From Anaerolineae bacterium (GTDB lineage: Bacteria; Chloroflexota; Anaerolineae; Anaerolineales; Anaerolineaceae), in contig JACRAG010000535.1 of assembly GCA_016213455.1 (NCBI GenBank), positions 1 to 12,507 on the forward strand: a stretch of 12,507 nucleotides of DNA, in the 5' to 3' direction. Positions 6,177 through 12,507 of the stretch are shown piece by piece (the first letter of the stretch is position 1; each line of letters begins with the position of its first letter). The position numbers and the translations under genes were made by a program. Below the pieces are notes generated by a model that was not told the origin of the DNA, did not search any database, and saw nothing but the letters and a program-made list of their open reading frames with translations.

Positions 6177-7148
6177 ATGTACCCCACCCAGTCGAATACC
6201 CCGACTCATCCCGATTTACCCCCTCCGCCGCAGGAAGATGCGCTGGCGCATTACCAGCCCATCCGCGTCGCACAGGGTAAACCGGTTCAACCGCCAAAAT
6301 CGCCCCGCCCGCGTGCCCGCCGTCCAGGCTGTGCCGGATGCCTGGGTATCCTGGCTGCCGCCCTGTTTGGCCCGCTGTTGGTACTGGCTGTATTCTTTTT
6401 CCTGCCCTACCCCACCCGCATGGTACTCCTGGGTGTGGACCGCGCGGCAGACGGCAGCTACACCGGACGCACCGACACCATCATGTTCATCCAGGTCAAC
6501 CCACTCAAGCCGGACGTGAGCATGCTCTCCATTCCGCGTGACCTGTGGGTACCGATTGAAGGTGTCGGCGAAAATCGCATCAACACCGCGCACTTCTTCG
6601 CCGAAGCCAACCAGCCCGGGTCAGGGCCGCAAGCCGTTCTGCAGGTCATTCGTTACAACTTTGGACTGCGCGCCAATTACTATGCGCGCGTGCGTTTCGA
6701 CGGCTTCAAGGAAGTCATCGATGCGCTGGGCGGCATTGATCTCAACCTGGCGGAAGATCAGGGCGGACTGCCTGCCGGCAAGCATCACTTGAATGGCGAA
6801 GAGGCACTGGCCTTTGCCCGCGATCGTAAAGGCACGGATGACTTTTTCCGCATGAATCAAGGCCAGACGGTAATCCTCGCGACCGCCCGACAAGTGCTCA
6901 ATCCACTCACCTGGCCCAGGCTGCCGGCTGCCATCACCACCTTCTTCTCGGTGGTGGAGACCAACCTGCCCATTTGGGAGTGGCCGCGTCTGGGACTGGC
7001 GTTCATCCGGGCCGGTTCCTCAGGCATCGATCATCGCACCATCACGCGTGAAATGGTCATCCCCTTCACCACTGACGGCGGCGCGCAAGTGCTGCTGCCA
7101 AACTGGGACGCCATCAATCCCATGCTGGACGAGTTGTTCAAACGGTAA
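6177..7148 (+). CDS. LytR-CpsA-Psr (LCP) family envelope protein
   Basis: A 323-residue protein. It has a proline-rich cytoplasmic N-terminus, one membrane helix (about 55-77, GCLGILAAALFGPLLVLAVF) and an external LCP domain. LCP enzymes move undecaprenyl-linked glycopolymers onto peptidoglycan or other acceptors. Conserved pieces are LLGVDR (Asp88), GRTDTIM (Arg98, Asp100), SIPRDLWV (Arg121) and the FARDRKGTDDFFRMNQGQ block (Arg215, Arg217, Arg225), which bind the pyrophosphate lipid. The frame is open back to 6054, but that part has no RBS and crosses repeat copy B. The ATG at 6177 has AAAGG 11 bases before it. The final 80 residues are less typical. The specific polymer is unknown. Confidence 0.88.
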   Translation: MYPTQSNTPTHPDLPPPPQEDALAHYQPIRVAQGKPVQPPKSPRPRARRPGCAGCLGILAAALFGPLLVLAVFFFLPYPTRMVLLGVDRAADGSYTGRTDTIMFIQVNPLKPDVSMLSIPRDLWVPIEGVGENRINTAHFFAEANQPGSGPQAVLQVIRYNFGLRANYYARVRFDGFKEVIDALGGIDLNLAEDQGGLPAGKHHLNGEEALAFARDRKGTDDFFRMNQGQTVILATARQVLNPLTWPRLPAAITTFFSVVETNLPIWEWPRLGLAFIRAGSSGIDHRTITREMVIPFTTDGGAQVLLPNWDAINPMLDELFKR

Positions 7149-7160
7149 CACCATCCGCGT

Positions 7161-7205
7161 CCATCCATCCGGCGCAAACCATTTTCAAAGCATTGGGTGG
7201 ATGGG
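7161..7205 (+). promoter_or_regulatory. Hairpin spanning the lipoprotein promoter
   Basis: CCATCCATCC (7161-7170) and GGGTGGATGG (7195-7204) are complementary at nine of ten positions (ten of ten if one G-U pair is allowed). The left arm lies before the -35 box and the right arm lies in the -35/-10 spacer, so the repeat could be an operator or a DNA cruciform. The ATCCATCC core resembles that of repeat copies A and B, but there is no further similarity I can show. Confidence 0.4.
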
Positions 7206-7212
7206 CTATAAT
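7184..7212 (+). promoter_or_regulatory. Sigma70-type promoter of the lipoprotein gene
   Basis: TTCAAA (7184-7189, four of six matches) and a perfect TATAAT (7207-7212) are 17 bases apart, giving a start near 7219 and a leader of about 29 bases with AAGGAG at 7237-7242. Confidence 0.65.
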
Positions 7213-7247
7213 CGATCGAAACTAGAATCAGAATCCAAGGAGACCAG

Positions 7248-7970
7248 ATGAAACTTCCACTTCAACGGATCGTACCCTTGCTATTACTGGTTGCTTTGTT
7301 GGTCAGCGCCTGTTCCAGCGCACCTGCTACAGAGCAAACCAATCTTGAACCCACCCAACCCAAAGAAGCATCGGTTGATCAGCCCGCCAACAATGCAGCT
7401 TATCCGGCAGCGGAAAGCCAGCAAGGCACAGAGGCTGAATCCGCATATCCGTCCGGAGAAGTTCCGCCGGCAGCAGGCAACAACTACCCTGCCCCCTACA
7501 GCGCTGACACCCGCACCGGCATCGCCCTCCTGGATCAAATCATCACCGCCATGCAGGCGGGTAACAGCCAGGAATTGGCTGGCCTGATCATCTTTGAACA
7601 GGCGCCCTGCACCACCGGTGATGGACTGGGCGGCCCGCCCAAATGCCGCGAAGGCGAAGCCGACGCCAACGTGATCGAAGTCCTGCCCATGCTCGGTTCG
7701 GAAGGCAGCTTCATCCGTAAAGGCGAAGTGCCGGCTGATTTCCTGACCGGTGGGTACCAGCTTTTTGCAGCCTATGAAGTCAAAGCCGATATCGTGGCCG
7801 AAGAATATTATCCGGCGGGTCGATGGGGTCTGGTGTTCATCCAACCCAGCGGCGCATCCTCCATCACCCTGCGCCTCAATGAAAACGGCATTGTTCGTGT
7901 GGATTATGACTTTGACCGGCCCGGCGAGTCCTTCCGGGATGCGGGCGAGTACCTGCTTCCACCGAAATGA
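7248..7970 (+). CDS. Secreted lipoprotein of unknown function
   Basis: A 240-residue lipoprotein. Residues 1-21 are a signal peptide with a leucine-rich core, ending in the lipobox LVSAC with the lipidated Cys22. A low-complexity linker rich in Ala, Pro, Glu and Gln (23-85) follows and repeats short YPA/YPS motifs: AAYPAAES, SAYPSGE, NNYPAPY. The globular part (about 90-240) has two cysteines (CTTGDGLGGPPKC) that could form a disulfide, and ends in EYLLPPK. I do not recognise a named family for this domain; it may bind a ligand or sit in the cell wall. The linker would reach through the wall layer. RBS and promoter are clear, and the next gene is convergent. Confidence 0.85.
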   Translation: MKLPLQRIVPLLLLVALLVSACSSAPATEQTNLEPTQPKEASVDQPANNAAYPAAESQQGTEAESAYPSGEVPPAAGNNYPAPYSADTRTGIALLDQIITAMQAGNSQELAGLIIFEQAPCTTGDGLGGPPKCREGEADANVIEVLPMLGSEGSFIRKGEVPADFLTGGYQLFAAYEVKADIVAEEYYPAGRWGLVFIQPSGASSITLRLNENGIVRVDYDFDRPGESFRDAGEYLLPPK

Positions 7971-7976
7971 TGAACG

Positions 7977-8005
7977 CAAAAGGGCGGCCCGGGCCGCCCT
8001 TTTTT
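7977..8005. terminator. Bidirectional terminator between lipoprotein and PIG-L genes
   Basis: A perfect palindrome AGGGCGGCCCGGGCCGCCCT (7981-8000) is flanked by A residues on the left and TTTTT on the right. It forms a GC-rich stem with T-tracts on both strands. It serves the convergent lipoprotein (+) and deacetylase (-) genes. Confidence 0.9.
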
Positions 8006-8019
8006 ATTCCCATCACCGC

Positions 8020-8781
8020 TTACTTTTTCGCGTATTTTTCTTCCCAGGTTTTATCATCCACCAGGGTCACCACCCGGAAACCCTCGGCGTAAGCCATTTC
8101 TTTGCCTTTGGCGCGTTCGCCGGCCCATTGGCGGATCGAATCAGCCGGATCCCAGTCATTCATCTGGCTTTTGTGCGCGCGCAGCGCCTCAATTTTGATG
8201 TCAATCGTGTCTTCAATGTTCACATAATCGGTGGCATCCCCCCAGGAAGTGACATAGACCTTGCGCACCTTATGTGCCTTGAAGCCTTCCTGCTGCTCGA
8301 TCTCCTCAAACAGGTTGGGCTGCCCGGCTGCCGGGAATACCGCCTCAAGCGCTGACAGGGAGGCGGCGCGGTGATCGGGATGATTGATGTAACCCTCGCC
8401 GGCCCAAACCACCGTCGGGTCGCCCGTCACCACCACTTCCGGGCGGAAGCGCCGGAGTTCTCGCACCAGTTTACGGCGCAAATCCAGTGTCGCGGTCAAC
8501 ATGCCATCCGGTTCGCCCAAAAAGACGATATCCTTTACCCCGGTAATTTCTGCCGCCTTGCGCGATTCCTCCTCGCGAATTTCTGCGGCGCGGGCGCGGG
8601 TCATGCCCTCTTCGGCGATGCCCACATCGCCGCTGGTGCACAACACATAGCATATGCGCGTACCAGCCTGCGCCCAACGCGCCATCGTCCCGGCGCAAGA
8701 AAATTCAATGTCATCAGGGTGCGCCACAATCACCATGGCGCTCTCCGGTATATAGAATTTGCCGTTTGGTTTACTGTCCAT
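8020..8781 (-). CDS. PIG-L family deacetylase
   Basis: A 253-residue zinc-dependent deacetylase of the PIG-L/LmbE family, which removes acetyl groups from N-acetylglucosamine conjugates such as bacillithiol or mycothiol precursors and other amides. The zinc and catalytic residues are visible: AHPDD (His21, Asp23, Asp24) near the N-terminus and HPDH (His134-His137). [23 protein letters not shown] and FLGEPDG are also family blocks. No signal peptide is seen, so it is cytoplasmic. The ATG at 8781 follows GGAGGA at 8796-8791 with a nine-base spacer. It has its own promoter in the spacer after the ABC operon. The substrate is not readable. Confidence 0.9.
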   Translation of the reverse strand: MDSKPNGKFYIPESAMVIVAHPDDIEFSCAGTMARWAQAGTRICYVLCTSGDVGIAEEGMTRARAAEIREEESRKAAEITGVKDIVFLGEPDGMLTATLDLRRKLVRELRRFRPEVVVTGDPTVVWAGEGYINHPDHRAASLSALEAVFPAAGQPNLFEEIEQQEGFKAHKVRKVYVTSWGDATDYVNIEDTIDIKIEALRAHKSQMNDWDPADSIRQWAGERAKGKEMAYAEGFRVVTLVDDKTWEEKYAKK

Positions 8782-8812
8782 CGATGAAGCTCCTCCACGA
8801 GTTCAGGAGCGA

Positions 8813-8841
8813 ATTGTAATCCCGAGTGATGAAAACTTCAA
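8813..8841 (-). promoter_or_regulatory. Promoter of the PIG-L deacetylase gene
   Basis: On the minus strand TTGAAG (8841-8836) and TACAAT (8818-8813) are separated by exactly 17 bases, with a leader of about 25 bases before the ATG at 8781. No terminator is evident between the ABC operon and this promoter, so some read-through is possible. Confidence 0.6.
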
Positions 8842-8859
8842 ATACGTGCACAAGGGTAC

Positions 8860-9765
8860 TCACCGGCCAGCCAGCGTCAGGAATACATCTTCCATGCCAG
8901 GCTCCACCGCCATCACGGACTGCACCGGTATGCCCAATCCCTGCAGCCAGCCGGTGAGTTCAACAGCCCCAAACCCCGGCTGAGTCACCACCCGCACCCG
9001 ATCCGCAGAGAGGGCCGCACGGAGCACACCGGGCATGCGCTCCACCTGCTCCAGGGCCGGCAGGAGCTGCTCTGAGGCTACTTCCCAAACCTGCCCGGGC
9101 AGCCCGGCTTTCAGCCGGGCGGGTGAGTCCATCGCCAACAGCCGCCCCCCCTGCATGATGCCGATGCGCTGGCAGTATTCCGCCTCATCCATGTAATGCG
9201 TGGTAACCAGTACGGTCACACCTTCTGCGGAGAGCGCATATATCAGGTCCCAGAAGGCGCGCCGCGCCACCGGATCCACCCCACTGGATGGCTCATCCAA
9301 AAAGATCAGGCGCGGACGGTGCACAAGGGCTGCCCCCAACGCCAGGCGCTGCCGCCAACCCGCGGATAAGCTGTGCGCCTGCTGCGCGCGCACCTCCTCC
9401 AGCCCCAATTCGCGCAGCACAGTCGCCACTGCGGAACGATCACGCACACCGTACAGCCCGGCATAAAATTCAAGGTTTTCCTGGGTGGTCAAATCCAGAT
9501 AAAGAGCAAATTTTTGGGTCATGTACCCGACTGCGGCGCGGATTTTTTCGGCCTCCTTGACCACATCAAAGCCCAAAACCTGCGCATCTCCCTCGCTCGG
9601 ACGCAGCAGCCCCAGCAGCATGCGCAGCGTGGTGGTTTTACCAGAGCCGTTCGGCCCCAGGTATCCCACCACTTCTCCCGGCTGGACTTCAAAAGAGACA
9701 TGATCCACCGCCAAAAAGCCGCCAAAACGGCGGGTCAATTCATGCGTCACAATGGCCGGGGTCAT
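8860..9765 (-). CDS. ABC exporter ATPase 2 (degenerate signature)
   Basis: A 301-residue ATP-binding subunit of an ABC-2 exporter, similar to the C-terminal half of YbhF. Walker A GPNGSGKTT (37-45), Q-loop Gln84, Walker B LIFLDEP (153-159), D-loop GVDP and H-loop His190 (VTTHYMDEA) are intact. The signature reads LSAGW (133-137) instead of LSGGQ, so the site that uses it should hydrolyse poorly. A C-terminal extension (about 230-301) is typical for this branch. The ATG overlaps the stop of ATPase 1 by four bases (ATGA), indicating coupled translation and likely equal amounts. It is the last gene of the export operon. Confidence 0.93.
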   Translation of the reverse strand: MTPAIVTHELTRRFGGFLAVDHVSFEVQPGEVVGYLGPNGSGKTTTLRMLLGLLRPSEGDAQVLGFDVVKEAEKIRAAVGYMTQKFALYLDLTTQENLEFYAGLYGVRDRSAVATVLRELGLEEVRAQQAHSLSAGWRQRLALGAALVHRPRLIFLDEPSSGVDPVARRAFWDLIYALSAEGVTVLVTTHYMDEAEYCQRIGIMQGGRLLAMDSPARLKAGLPGQVWEVASEQLLPALEQVERMPGVLRAALSADRVRVVTQPGFGAVELTGWLQGLGIPVQSVMAVEPGMEDVFLTLAGR

Positions 9766-10685
9766 AACATGCCCTCACTCAAGGCTATAAAGACATCTTC
9801 CAGCGTGGACGGCACACCGGACGATCGTTCGATGTGCAGCCCCTCCTGCCGCGACAGTTCGTTAAATTGCACAGACACTCGCTCCACCGCCTGGGGTTCC
9901 ACCATCAGGTGCAGCCGGTTGCCAAATCGCTGGGCCGACTGCACGCCCGGAACCTGCCGCGCCAGGCGCTGCAGCGCTTCGACCGGGGTACCGGTCACTT
10001 CCACCATACGCCCATCCAGCAGGGAGCGCAATTCACCCGGCGCCCCTTGCACCACCATCCTGCCGCTGCGCAGAAAACCAATCCGGTGGCAGCGGGCAGC
10101 TTCATCCATATAGGGTGTACTCACCAGCACAGTCAGCCCCTCTTGATTGACCTGACGGATGATCAGTTGCCAGAAATCCTGGCGCGTGATCGGATCTACG
10201 CCGGTGGTGGGCTCATCCAGCAGCAGCACGCGCGGACGATTGATCAAGGCCAGCGCCAGGCCCAGTTTTTGTTTCATGCCGCCCGAAAGTTGCCCTGCCA
10301 GGCGATCGCCAAACTCGGCCAGGCCCACAAATTCCAGCAGCATTCGGCTGCGCTCGCGCCAATCCTGGCGTTGCAAGCCGCGCACTTCAGCGAAAAACTG
10401 CAGGTTCTCCAGAACCGTCAAATCTTCATAGAGTGAAAACCGCTGTGACAGGTAGCCAATCAAGGCCTGCGCTTTTTCACTCTGGCGGCCCGCATCAAAT
10501 CCACCGACCCGGATGCTGCCCGAATCGGGCTTCAAAGCCCAACAGATACAGCGCAGCAGGGTCGTTTTGCCGGCTCCATCCGGTCCCACCAGCCCAAAGA
10601 TGCGCCCGGCTTCCACCTGAAAGCTGACCCCATCCACAGCGCGGGTTTGGCCGAAGGTCTTCACCACCTGATCCAGTGCAATCAT
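9762..10685 (-). CDS. ABC exporter ATPase 1 (H-loop His replaced by Pro)
   Basis: A 307-residue ATP-binding subunit similar to the N-terminal half of YbhF. Walker A GPDGAGKTT (34-42), Q-loop Gln81, a good signature LSGGM (133-137), Walker B VLLLDEP (153-159) and GVDP are present. The H-loop reads VSTPYMDEA, with Pro191 where a His is normally required to position the gamma-phosphate. The frame opens at 10712, but the ATG at 10685 has AAGGAA before it, follows the adaptor stop by ten bases and gives the usual MIALDQVVKTFG start. It most likely forms a heterodimer with ATPase 2. Confidence 0.92.
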   Translation of the reverse strand: MIALDQVVKTFGQTRAVDGVSFQVEAGRIFGLVGPDGAGKTTLLRCICWALKPDSGSIRVGGFDAGRQSEKAQALIGYLSQRFSLYEDLTVLENLQFFAEVRGLQRQDWRERSRMLLEFVGLAEFGDRLAGQLSGGMKQKLGLALALINRPRVLLLDEPTTGVDPITRQDFWQLIIRQVNQEGLTVLVSTPYMDEAARCHRIGFLRSGRMVVQGAPGELRSLLDGRMVEVTGTPVEALQRLARQVPGVQSAQRFGNRLHLMVEPQAVERVSVQFNELSRQEGLHIERSSGVPSTLEDVFIALSEGML

Positions 10686-10695
10686 GGCTTCCTTA

Positions 10696-11709
10696 TCAGG
10701 GTAAAACGACATCCGCCAGCATACCGGGTTTCAGCTTGCCTTCCGCGTTATCCAGGCGCAATTCCACAGCATAGACTGTGGTTTTACGGCTCTGGGAAGT
10801 TTGCACATTGCGCGGGGTAAACTCCGCCTGGTCGGCAATCCGCGTCACCGTACCGGTAAACAACTCGTTCGCAAAGGAATTGGTTTTCACCTGCAAGGTC
10901 TCGCCCAGGGCGATCTGTCCATAGCGATCTTCCGGCACAAAAACCTTGATCGTCAATTGATCAACCTCACCCAGCGTCATCAAAGCTGAACCGGGCAATG
11001 CCAGCTCACCCACCGAGAAGTTGCGTGTCAACACCACACCATCCAGCGGTGCGGTCAGGGTCAACTTGCCCAGTTGAATCTCCAGCAGTTTGACCGCAGC
11101 GGCAGCCGCATCCGCCTGAGCCGCGGCAGCTTCCACCAGGTCGCGCGCAGCTTGAATCTGCTCGCTGCGCGGCCCGGCCTTCACCAGGTCCAGGTTGGCT
11201 TGCGCCACGTCCAGGGCTGCCTGTGCGCGCTCCGTTTGCTGGCGCAGGGCGATACCATTGGGCAGGTCCTGCTGCGCTTCGCTCAGGTCGGTATAATTTT
11301 CCTGGGCTGCGTTCAAGGCAATCTGGGCCTGCTGCACACCAGCTTCCGCCACCGCAATCTGTTCATCCGAAGGACCGGCTTCCAGCAGACTCAGGTTGTC
11401 GCTGGCAGCGCGTGCATTGGCTTCAGCCGCCGCCATTACCGCCTGCGCCTGGGCAAGCTGGGTCTCCAGCACAGCCGTGTCCAGGCGCGCCAGCACATCC
11501 CCGGCTTTGACAGCCTGCCCCTCCTCCACCGTCACCTCCACCAGGCGACCGCCGATCTCTGGCGCCACCTGTACTTCCGGCGCTTCGACAATGCCGGTCA
11601 CCGTCAGACCGTTCCCCGCACTGGTCGTCCGCGTAAAGAGCACCCCGGCAAAAACCACCGCCAGAACGCTCATTAAAATCCAGGGTGCAAACTTGGGTAC
11701 TTTATGCAT
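10696..11709 (-). CDS. HlyD/YbhG-type efflux adaptor (membrane fusion protein)
   Basis: A 337-residue membrane-anchored adaptor. One N-terminal helix (about 8-26) is followed by a first lipoyl half (PEIGGRLVEVTVEEGQAVKAG, about 50-70). A long Ala/Gln/Glu-rich coiled coil (80-215) carries an internal repeat (LLEAGPSDEQI and LVKAGPRSEQI), then a second lipoyl half (LTAPLDGVVLTRNFSVGE) and a beta-barrel domain with the YbhG-like FTPRNVQTSQSRKTT. In diderms it would link the pump to an outer-membrane channel. The frame can start at TTG 11715, but ATG 11709 has GGAGGT upstream. It lies 12 bases after the permease and ten bases before ATPase 1. Confidence 0.92.
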   Translation of the reverse strand: MHKVPKFAPWILMSVLAVVFAGVLFTRTTSAGNGLTVTGIVEAPEVQVAPEIGGRLVEVTVEEGQAVKAGDVLARLDTAVLETQLAQAQAVMAAAEANARAASDNLSLLEAGPSDEQIAVAEAGVQQAQIALNAAQENYTDLSEAQQDLPNGIALRQQTERAQAALDVAQANLDLVKAGPRSEQIQAARDLVEAAAAQADAAAAAVKLLEIQLGKLTLTAPLDGVVLTRNFSVGELALPGSALMTLGEVDQLTIKVFVPEDRYGQIALGETLQVKTNSFANELFTGTVTRIADQAEFTPRNVQTSQSRKTTVYAVELRLDNAEGKLKPGMLADVVLP

Positions 11710-11721
11710 CTTCAACCTCCA

Positions 11722-12507
11722 CTAATCGAGACGTTTCCGGAAACGCAGCGAGGCCGCGCCCATCACGACAATTGCAAACACAGTCAGGGCCGCCACTTCC
11801 GTCCAAATGGCCTGCAGCCCGACCCCTTTCAACACGATCCCGCGCACGATGGTCAAAAAGTAACGCAGCGGAACCGTCAGGCTGACCCATTGCAGGAAAA
11901 CCGGCATGGCTGCTAGCGGGAAGATATAGCCTGAAAGGAAAATGGACGGAAGCACTGTCACCATGGTGGTCAGCATGGCTTCCTGCTGCGTATGCGCAAT
12001 GGTTGAAATGAGCAGTCCGATACCCAACGTGGTGACCAGAAAGAGCGCCACCAGCACCAGCAGCAGCGGAAGGCTGCCGTTGATGGGCACATTAAAGAGG
12101 AGCACGCCCACCGCCAGCACTTCCAGCGTGTCAAAAAATGCGATCAACACATACGGCACAAGCTTGCCCACCACCAGTTCCCAGGGTTTCAACGGCGTCA
12201 CAATCAACTGCTCAATCGTCCCGCGTTCCCGTTCGCGCACCACCGAAGTGGCTGTAAGCAGCGTGGTGAGAAACTGCAGGATCATGCCGATCAATCCGGG
12301 GATCATGTAATGCGAGCTGACCAGCGCCGGGTTGTACCAGACCTGCGTGCGCACCGTTACCGGCGGCTGTAGTGCGGCGCTTTGCCCGCGGCGTGTCAGG
12401 CGTTCGGCTAATATTTTGGTGCTGTGCGACTGTCCAACCAGCGTCGCTGCCGCCAGCGCGGTGCTGGCAACCGTCGGGTCCGAGCCATCCAGCACAAAAG
12501 CCACGTC
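11722..12507 (-). CDS. ABC-2 type exporter permease (N-terminus outside window)
   Basis: The last 262 residues of a YbhR/YbhS-like permease; the frame stays open to the right edge, so the start and first helix are missing. The visible part has an external loop ending in VWYNPALVSSHYMIPG. The cytoplasmic ABC-2 motif RERERGTIEQLIVTPLKPWE follows, then membrane segments near LVPYVLIAFFDTLEVLAVGV, LLLVLVALFLVTTLGIGLLI, TTMVTVLPSIFLSGYIFPL and AALTVFAIVVMGAASL, ending RFRKRLD. It is upstream of the adaptor and ATPases, and probably forms the pore together with a second permease further upstream. Substrates of the family are drugs, lipids or polysaccharides. Confidence 0.92.
   Translation of the reverse strand, partial: DVAFVLDGSDPTVASTALAAATLVGQSHSTKILAERLTRRGQSAALQPPVTVRTQVWYNPALVSSHYMIPGLIGMILQFLTTLLTATSVVRERERGTIEQLIVTPLKPWELVVGKLVPYVLIAFFDTLEVLAVGVLLFNVPINGSLPLLLVLVALFLVTTLGIGLLISTIAHTQQEAMLTTMVTVLPSIFLSGYIFPLAAMPVFLQWVSLTVPLRYFLTIVRGIVLKGVGLQAIWTEVAALTVFAIVVMGAASLRFRKRLD

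Noticed and set aside
7284..7979. A 231-residue minus-strand frame opposite the lipoprotein
   Set aside because: The plus strand has promoter, RBS, lipobox and terminator; the minus frame has none.
9373..10113. Long plus-strand frames opposite the ABC ATPases and adaptor (also 9834-10436 and 11074-11676)
   Set aside because: They are rich in His, Gln and Arg, have no motif and lie opposite strongly conserved genes.

Overview
The window looks like the chromosome of a bacterium from the Chloroflexota, most likely Anaerolineae. This rests on combined content: a LysW-type lysine/arginine amino-acid hydrolase, a DUF2267/DUF4332 small-protein pair, a LytR-CpsA-Psr (LCP) envelope protein, a lipoprotein and a YbhFGSR-like ABC export operon. 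Codon use in the genes is G/C-rich, while the spacers carry AT-rich sigma70-type promoters. The lineage is inferred from gene families; no rRNA or marker gene is present to prove it.

Layout. 1-1103 (+): the end of an upstream gene, then lysK ([LysW]-lysine/ornithine hydrolase), closed by an 11-bp-stem hairpin shared with the convergent operon. 1177-2038 (-): a GNAT acetyltransferase followed by a YciI-like protein, four bases apart. 2118-2747 (-): a 65-aa DUF2267-like protein and a DUF4332 helix-hairpin-helix protein, ending in a terminator that abuts the RBS of the GNAT gene. 2852-3652 (-): a second, larger GNAT (ZmaR-like). 3724-4298 (+): a tandem CBS-domain protein with a near-consensus promoter and a strong terminator. 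4299-4603: a gene-free stretch with a 102-bp imperfect inverted-repeat element and the promoter of the next gene. 4604-7148 (+): an EamA/DMT transporter, a small cysteine-type leucine-rich-repeat protein, a second copy of the inverted-repeat element, and an LCP protein. 7184-8000 (+): a lipoprotein with its own promoter and a bidirectional terminator. 8020-8841 (-): a PIG-L family deacetylase with its own promoter. 8860 to the window end (-): an ABC export operon in the order permease (cut by the window edge), HlyD/YbhG-type adaptor, ATPase 1, ATPase 2.

How the genes work together. The ABC operon is the clearest functional unit. Its two ATPases carry complementary defects: ATPase 1 has Pro in place of the H-loop His, and ATPase 2 has a degenerate signature. 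They should therefore pair as a heterodimer with one consensus and one degenerate ATP site. The other genes are mostly housekeeping or accessory genes in short operons, and I see no defence system, phage, CRISPR array or biosynthetic cluster.

The least expected signal is non-coding. Two roughly 100-bp palindromic elements (4445-4546 and 6025-6123) share terminal inverted repeats and internal sequence when one is read in reverse complement. This suggests a MITE-like or structured dispersed repeat in the spacers upstream of envelope genes. No obviously new multi-gene system is visible.
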